Source of the DNA: an uncultured Agathobacter sp.
GTDB lineage: Bacteria > Bacillota > Clostridia > Lachnospirales > Lachnospiraceae
NCBI GenBank assembly: GCA_934359755.1
Contig: CAKRLV010000051.1
Coordinates: 1 to 10,385 of the forward strand
Direction of reading: 5' to 3'
Length of the DNA: 10,385 bases
The notes beneath the pieces were generated by a model. It worked only from the letters and a program-made list of their open reading frames with translations. It had not been told where the DNA came from and searched no databases. Positions 6,402-10,385 of the stretch are shown here, piece after piece. Position 1 is the stretch's first letter; the number at the start of each line of letters is the position of its first letter. The position numbers were made by a program, and so were the translations under genes.

Positions 6402-6535
6402 GTAATTCTTATACAATATCATATTGCCGGCTCATATATTTATATATCAGCATTCATATACTTTGCTCATACATATAATGCAATTTATACTCGGCGTCAA
6501 AAAACACACTAAAAAATCAAGTCTTTATACAATGA
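6402..6535. other. AT-rich 3' flank of the sensor-GGDEF-GH53 gene
   Basis: No gene and no convincing terminator. On the minus strand just after the stop codon there are two T-runs (GATTTTTTAG and GTGTTTTTTG), but I can find only a 4-bp stem in front of the first. Confidence 0.4.
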
Positions 6536-9500
6536 TCACTCAATCTCCACAAGGCTGAAATTCTTAATCCTGCCAGTAACAGGTGGTGAGTCTATAGCAA
6601 TTCCAACCTGAATCTGTCCTGCTGGCAGGTCTATGCCCTCTATCATATGATTTACAAACCTGACATCAGATGGGAATATATCTTCTTTATATACTTTTTC
6701 GCCGTCAAAACTTATGGCGCGCAAAACCAAAGCCACCTTAACGCCTGTCGTATTTGTACCACGATACTGTACAGATAATGTGTACTTACCTGCTTTCTGC
6801 ACATATACATCTCTGAAAATATCAAGTTTAAAATTACTCTTCGACTCTACCAGAACCTCGCCATCTTTAGCTTCACATACAACATCATCACTATCTTTTG
6901 TAACCCACCAATCAGATAATCCATTACTGAAATCACCATTTTCAATAAGATTAGTACCGGCCGGGGCAGCCTCTGAATCATCCACCTCATACAGAGATTC
7001 CATATATTCATCAATATTTCCAATTGGTAATTTATTGATTGAAAAATCTTTATAAACTTCAAATGACGGAAGTGCACATCCCTTTTCATTGAGCATTCCC
7101 ATATTTTCATCCCATGTTCCGTAGGTCTCCCCCGGCAGACAAAGCGGTTCCCAATAATAAACTCCACTATCAAGATTGTCTGATGCCTGTGCCGCAATCT
7201 GCATAACAAGTTCAAGCGAACGTCTCTGTTCCTCTATTCCTGCCGGCAATCCCGCTGTCTTCATAAGCGCTGCTGAAACATGTTCATTCTCGCACTGTCT
7301 CCATGGATGCGCAGTCTCTACTACATATACGGGCAGCTTATATCTTTCGATAAGCGATTTCATGGAATCTCTCAAATCCATAAATGTTCCATGCCAGAAA
7401 GAATAAAATGATATTCCAATAGCATCAATCGGTTCCATTCCAGCCTCAAACATCGAATCAAACCATTCCTTCAGATAATAGAAACGCCCTCCCTGATCGA
7501 GATGAATCATTACTTCAATATTCTCAGATTTTTCTCTACATGCACGAATTCCTTCGTTCACCAATTCAGCAAGCTGTTTATAATCAGGAACCGCACCATC
7601 CGGGAAAAGCATACCGCTTCTTATCTCATTTCCAACCTGCACCATATCCGGAAGACAACCGATATCATCAAGTGCATCAAGCACTTCTTTTGTATAATCA
7701 TGAACTGCCTTCTTTAATTCCTCATATGATAAGTTTTCCCATGCTTTTGGTTTTCTCTGCTGACCAGGATCTGCCCAATAATCAGAATAATGAAAATCAA
7801 GTACAAAATGCATTTGATTTTCTTTTATTTTCTTAGCCATCTCAAGAGTATGCTTCAAATCACAATATCCTTTAGAGTCAGGTACATTGCCTGGTTCATT
7901 CCAGATTCTAAGGCGGATAGAATTGACATTGTTCTGCTTTAACAATTCAAACGCTTCAATCTGCCTTTCGTCCATCGTATAGAACTTGCCTCCACCATCA
8001 ATATGTTCTGGCAAAGATGATATATCCATTCCTTTATAAAATTTTCTGGTATTTTTCTTTTTCTTCTTTGCCTTGTACATTTCGTTATCAGCCATCACCA
8101 AATATTCCTCCAATTTCATATTCTTATGCGGATCGGTTCTCACAATACCTCGGCTCACCTCTATATCCTCGGCTTTAAACCGCTCTTCAACCTCAGCGAT
8201 AAATCCATATATTTTTTCATCAGTCGCATCTGGGAAAAATACTACAAATTCATCCCCACCATATCTGTATGCATAACCATCCTGAGGCTTACAAGTATTT
8301 ATTATCTCCGCAATCCGAGTCAGAACAAAATCTCCAAATCTGTGTCCCTTCGTGTCATTAATCTGCTTAAAATGGTCAGCATCAAAAAATATCATCGCAC
8401 AGCTAATATTCCTTGCATGATACTCCTCAAACTTCGGCACAACCATCTCAACATATGCCACACGATTATATAAGCCGGTCAATGTATCCCTGTTGTATAT
8501 TTTTCTCATCTCATTGTTAGCATTTTCCAGCTGCTTCTGTTTGAACAAATTCTCCAGTTTAAGCATAAATACAGAATGTACATCATAAAAAGATGGATTA
8601 TCATATAAAAACTCAGGATTTTTTAATATAGTATATCCAACAATCTGGTCTCTGAAGTGTATAGACGAAAACATATATGCATTATTCGCACCAGTCTCCT
8701 CTATATACTTGTACAAATCATCAACACTATCAAATTGTGGCAATTCTTTATCCTTTTCATGCGCATATCCCACATACATATTCTCACGAACATAATCTGA
8801 ATTAACAAACTCAGATTCAAGATTAGGATTCTGCAACACCTTATCTACAACAATGTATACACCATCATCCCCCAGCGATTCTATATGATGGCTGAATTTC
8901 TCAAAAAGACTATAAAAACTTGCACATTCTGTAATCCTGTTTTCAAGAATCATTACATCTTCTTCATACCCATCCTTTTTCACAGAATACTCTATGCGTT
9001 CTTTAATGTATTGTCTGTAATCAACTCTTCCATTGTTAGGGCAACCACAACTCTCAGCCCATATACACTCCGACTGTGCATACGTAAACTGGTCAACAGG
9101 CTTCCCCTTCCATATATCTATAAGCATTCTAGCCGCAGCCATTCCGATATTTCCACGATTATGCTCAACAGTTGTAATCTGCGGCTTAAAAAAAGCAGCT
9201 TTATCAAGATTATCAAATCCTGTAACCAAAAAATCCCTTGGAACATTATACCCGTTTTTTTCAGCAACCGAACATATTCCAGCAGCAATATTATCATTAG
9301 CACACACAAAAGCATCTGGCAGCTTCCTGTCAGCACTAATCCACTCTTCCATGTATTTAACGCCCGTAGAGAAATCATAATCGCCAAATAAATATCTATC
9401 AGGTGGCCCAACCAGATTATAATCCTCCATGGCCTGTTTAAACGCCTCGCAGCGCATTTTATTCTCATAGCTATAAACAGGACCTCCGGCAAACACAAAA

Positions 9501-9898
9501 TCCCTGCAATTGTGTTTTAGATACAAATGGTCTATTAGTTCCCTGAATAATTTCTTATTATCATTACCAACATAATAAAAACCATCAACATAGTATCCAA
9601 TACTTACAACCGGTATATCCTGTTTCTTCAACACTTCTATAATAGACTGAATCTGTTCCTGATCTGTCATATTGGTACAGTCAAATATAATACCGTCATA
9701 TTCACTGTAATCTGGTAATTTGAACAGATTATACTCACCTATATTGTGTTTGACATCATGACTCCAGTTTCCGTTGGCATTAAACTGATATAAACATATA
9801 TCCTCATCAGAATTCCGAATCTCGCTCATTATGCCATCAACCCACGAATACGTAACCAGACGTTTCCATCCGTCCGATATAAAAGCAATCTTCTTCAC
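6536..9898 (-). CDS. Fusion: LacI-type sugar sensor + GGDEF diguanylate cyclase + GH53 endo-beta-1,4-galactanase + carbohydrate-binding-like domain
   Basis: 1120 residues from a GTG start with GGAGGGGG 6 nt upstream. Residues 1-285 are a LacI-family periplasmic-binding-protein fold with no helix-turn-helix and no signal peptide. It includes FVCANDNIAAG and FLVTGFDN and ends at the SCGC motif. Residues about 286-464 are a GAF-like or linker region ending in a probable coiled coil. Residues about 465-615 are GGDEF: DTLTGLYNR, FFDADHFKQIND with D506, and RYGGDEF (547-551). The RxxD inhibitory site is absent. Residues 619-950 are GH53, starting FYKGMDISSLP, with LRIWNEPG, DFHYSDYWADPG, acid/base E758 in VQVGNEI, nucleophile E861 in VVETAHPW, and the ending YYWEPLCLP; both catalytic glutamates are present. 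Residues about 980-1120 are a beta-sandwich starting NLIENGDFSNGLSDWW, like CBM4/9 or CBM61 modules. I infer a cytoplasmic protein linking galactan-derived sugar binding, c-di-GMP synthesis and beta-1,4-galactan cleavage. Confidence 0.93.
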   Translation of the reverse strand: MKKIAFISDGWKRLVTYSWVDGIMSEIRNSDEDICLYQFNANGNWSHDVKHNIGEYNLFKLPDYSEYDGIIFDCTNMTDQEQIQSIIEVLKKQDIPVVSIGYYVDGFYYVGNDNKKLFRELIDHLYLKHNCRDFVFAGGPVYSYENKMRCEAFKQAMEDYNLVGPPDRYLFGDYDFSTGVKYMEEWISADRKLPDAFVCANDNIAAGICSVAEKNGYNVPRDFLVTGFDNLDKAAFFKPQITTVEHNRGNIGMAAARMLIDIWKGKPVDQFTYAQSECIWAESCGCPNNGRVDYRQYIKERIEYSVKKDGYEEDVMILENRITECASFYSLFEKFSHHIESLGDDGVYIVVDKVLQNPNLESEFVNSDYVRENMYVGYAHEKDKELPQFDSVDDLYKYIEETGANNAYMFSSIHFRDQIVGYTILKNPEFLYDNPSFYDVHSVFMLKLENLFKQKQLENANNEMRKIYNRDTLTGLYNRVAYVEMVVPKFEEYHARNISCAMIFFDADHFKQINDTKGHRFGDFVLTRIAEIINTCKPQDGYAYRYGGDEFVVFFPDATDEKIYGFIAEVEERFKAEDIEVSRGIVRTDPHKNMKLEEYLVMADNEMYKAKKKKKNTRKFYKGMDISSLPEHIDGGGKFYTMDERQIEAFELLKQNNVNSIRLRIWNEPGNVPDSKGYCDLKHTLEMAKKIKENQMHFVLDFHYSDYWADPGQQRKPKAWENLSYEELKKAVHDYTKEVLDALDDIGCLPDMVQVGNEIRSGMLFPDGAVPDYKQLAELVNEGIRACREKSENIEVMIHLDQGGRFYYLKEWFDSMFEAGMEPIDAIGISFYSFWHGTFMDLRDSMKSLIERYKLPVYVVETAHPWRQCENEHVSAALMKTAGLPAGIEEQRRSLELVMQIAAQASDNLDSGVYYWEPLCLPGETYGTWDENMGMLNEKGCALPSFEVYKDFSINKLPIGNIDEYMESLYEVDDSEAAPAGTNLIENGDFSNGLSDWWVTKDSDDVVCEAKDGEVLVESKSNFKLDIFRDVYVQKAGKYTLSVQYRGTNTTGVKVALVLRAISFDGEKVYKEDIFPSDVRFVNHMIEGIDLPAGQIQVGIAIDSPPVTGRIKNFSLVEIE

Positions 9899-9946
9899 AG
9901 TCCCCCTCCATATTGTAACGAACTATATATAATAACAGCAACATAT

Positions 9947-10014
9947 ACTATATAGTACTTTTTAAATATTCCTCAATTATATAGTATTATATTACCATCT
10001 TTTCAGTTGATTAA
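9947..10014 (-). promoter_or_regulatory. Candidate promoter region of the fusion gene
   Basis: Two minus-strand candidates are visible. The first has -10 TATAAT (9986-9991), a 17-nt spacer and a weak -35 TTAATC (10009-10014). The second has -35 TTGAGG (9971-9976), an 18-nt spacer and -10 TATAGT (9947-9952). A perfect 12-bp palindrome TACTATATAGTA (9946-9957) overlaps the second -10 and would lie in the leader of the first, a fitting place for an operator. The choice between them cannot be made by eye. Confidence 0.4.
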
Positions 10015-10070
10015 CTAGTACCTCATCCCCAACTTACGCATTAAAGTATGTTTTAAAGTCGAATTTGCAT

Positions 10071-10099
10071 AAAAAAAAGAAGCATCACAATGATGCTTC
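10071..10099 (-). terminator. Rho-independent terminator of the Val-Leu-Arg tRNA operon
   Basis: A perfect 9-bp stem GAAGCATCA/TGATGCTTC with a 3-nt loop is followed on the minus strand by eight T. It begins 7 nt after the tRNA-Arg(ACG) 3' end and separates the tRNA operon from the fusion gene. Confidence 0.95.
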
Positions 10100-10106
10100 C
10101 AAACAA

Positions 10107-10180
10107 CGTGCGTGAGAGGATTCGAACCCCCGACACCTTGGTCCGTAGCCAAGTGCTCTATCCAGCTGAGCTACACACAC
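10107..10180 (-). tRNA. tRNA-Arg (anticodon ACG)
   Basis: A 74-nt cloverleaf with acceptor stem GTGTGTG/CACGCAC (one G-U pair), anticodon stem CTTGG/CCAAG and loop CTACGGA (ACG). The wobble A is expected to be deaminated to inosine by TadA to read CGU/CGC/CGA. The discriminator is G and CCA is not encoded. It is the last tRNA of its operon, just before the terminator. Confidence 0.97.
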
Positions 10181-10200
10181 AAAATGTACCTTCGTACAAA

Positions 10201-10284
10201 TGCCGCAGACCGGAATCGAACCGGTACTGTATCACTACAACAGGATTTTAAGTCCTGCGCGTCTGCCAGTTCCGCCACTGCGGC
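10201..10284 (-). tRNA. tRNA-Leu (anticodon TAA)
   Basis: An 84-nt class II tRNA with a long variable arm (TTGTAGTGATACAGT region). The acceptor stem is GCCGCAG/CTGCGGC and the anticodon loop is CTTAAAA (TAA). The discriminator is A and CCA is not encoded. It lies 20 nt upstream of tRNA-Arg(ACG). Confidence 0.97.
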
Positions 10285-10308
10285 ATATAACAATATTAAA
10301 TTGTTAAG

Positions 10309-10381
10309 TGGGACCTACAGGGCTCGAACCTGTGACCCTCTGCTTGTAAGGCAGATGCTCTCCCAGCTGAGCTAAGATCCC
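10309..10381 (-). tRNA. tRNA-Val (anticodon TAC)
   Basis: A 73-nt cloverleaf with acceptor stem GGGATCT/AGGTCCC, anticodon stem TCTGC/GCAGA and loop CTTACAA (TAC). The discriminator is A and CCA is not encoded. It is the first visible tRNA of the cluster. The promoter and any further tRNAs would lie beyond the right edge of the window. Confidence 0.97.
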
Positions 10382-10385
10382 ATAA

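Noticed and set aside
6279..6512. Plus-strand open frame of 77 codons within and beyond the inverted repeat
   Set aside because: No ribosome site, no recognisable motif, and it is largely formed by the right half of the inverted repeat.
6536..8044. GH53 as a separate gene with its own start
   Set aside because: The first internal ATG (residue 624) lies inside the conserved GMDISSL motif and no start with a good ribosome site precedes it, so the frame is best read as one fusion.
8885..9391. Longest plus-strand frame (168 codons) opposite the sensor domain
   Set aside because: Antisense shadow of a strongly supported coding region with no ribosome site or domain signature.
6536..9898. The fusion protein as a classical LacI transcription repressor
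   Set aside because: No N-terminal helix-turn-helix is present; the protein begins directly with the ligand-binding fold.
10112..10375. Plus-strand open frame across the Arg, Leu and Val tRNAs
   Set aside because: It lies wholly antisense to three clear tRNAs and has no ribosome site; a spurious frame.

Overview
The window is AT-rich, low-GC Gram-positive DNA. The gene content fits a Lachnospiraceae-type gut Clostridia genome (Roseburia, Agathobacter, Butyrivibrio or Lachnospira relatives). The reasons are a YpsC-type methyltransferase, purine-rich Shine-Dalgarno sites, consensus sigma-A promoters, a papain-like protease with an N-terminal copper-amine-oxidase-like domain, and a LacI-type sensor joined to GGDEF. 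The genus is inference. Every gene I accept, coding or RNA, is on the minus strand.

Layout from high to low coordinates. At 10107-10381 is a tRNA cluster (Val-TAC, Leu-TAA, Arg-ACG) closed by a strong terminator at 10071-10099. At 6536-9898 is one 1120-residue gene joining four modules: a LacI-type sugar-sensor domain without its helix-turn-helix, a GGDEF diguanylate cyclase domain, a complete GH53 endo-beta-1,4-galactanase domain, and a C-terminal beta-sandwich carbohydrate-binding-like domain. At 6055-6535 there is no gene, but a 163-bp long imperfect inverted repeat bounded by TA looks like a MITE. At 5983-6054 is tRNA-Glu(CTC) with its own promoter and terminator. From 5770 to 5945 is a run of strong hairpins without coding capacity. 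At 5347-5571 is a small Asn/Ser/Lys-rich repeat protein of unknown function.

From 5243 down to 336 is a tight five-gene run: rhodanese-domain protein, YpsC/RlmL-like THUMP methyltransferase, secreted papain-like protease, membrane-anchored N-acetylmuramoyl-L-alanine amidase, and RdgB-type XTP/dITP pyrophosphatase. The ypsC-like and protease genes overlap by one base, and the protease and amidase genes abut. It ends in a second tRNA operon (Pro-TGG, Gly-TCC, Arg-TCT) with a perfect consensus promoter beginning 18 bp beyond the rdgB stop codon.

The five-gene run combines housekeeping (rRNA methylation, nucleotide-pool cleaning, sulfur chemistry) with surface work (cell-wall hydrolysis and proteolysis). 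The large fusion gene is the most unusual item. It puts sugar sensing, c-di-GMP synthesis and beta-1,4-galactan cleavage in one apparently cytoplasmic polypeptide, suggesting a direct link between pectic galactan use and second-messenger signalling.
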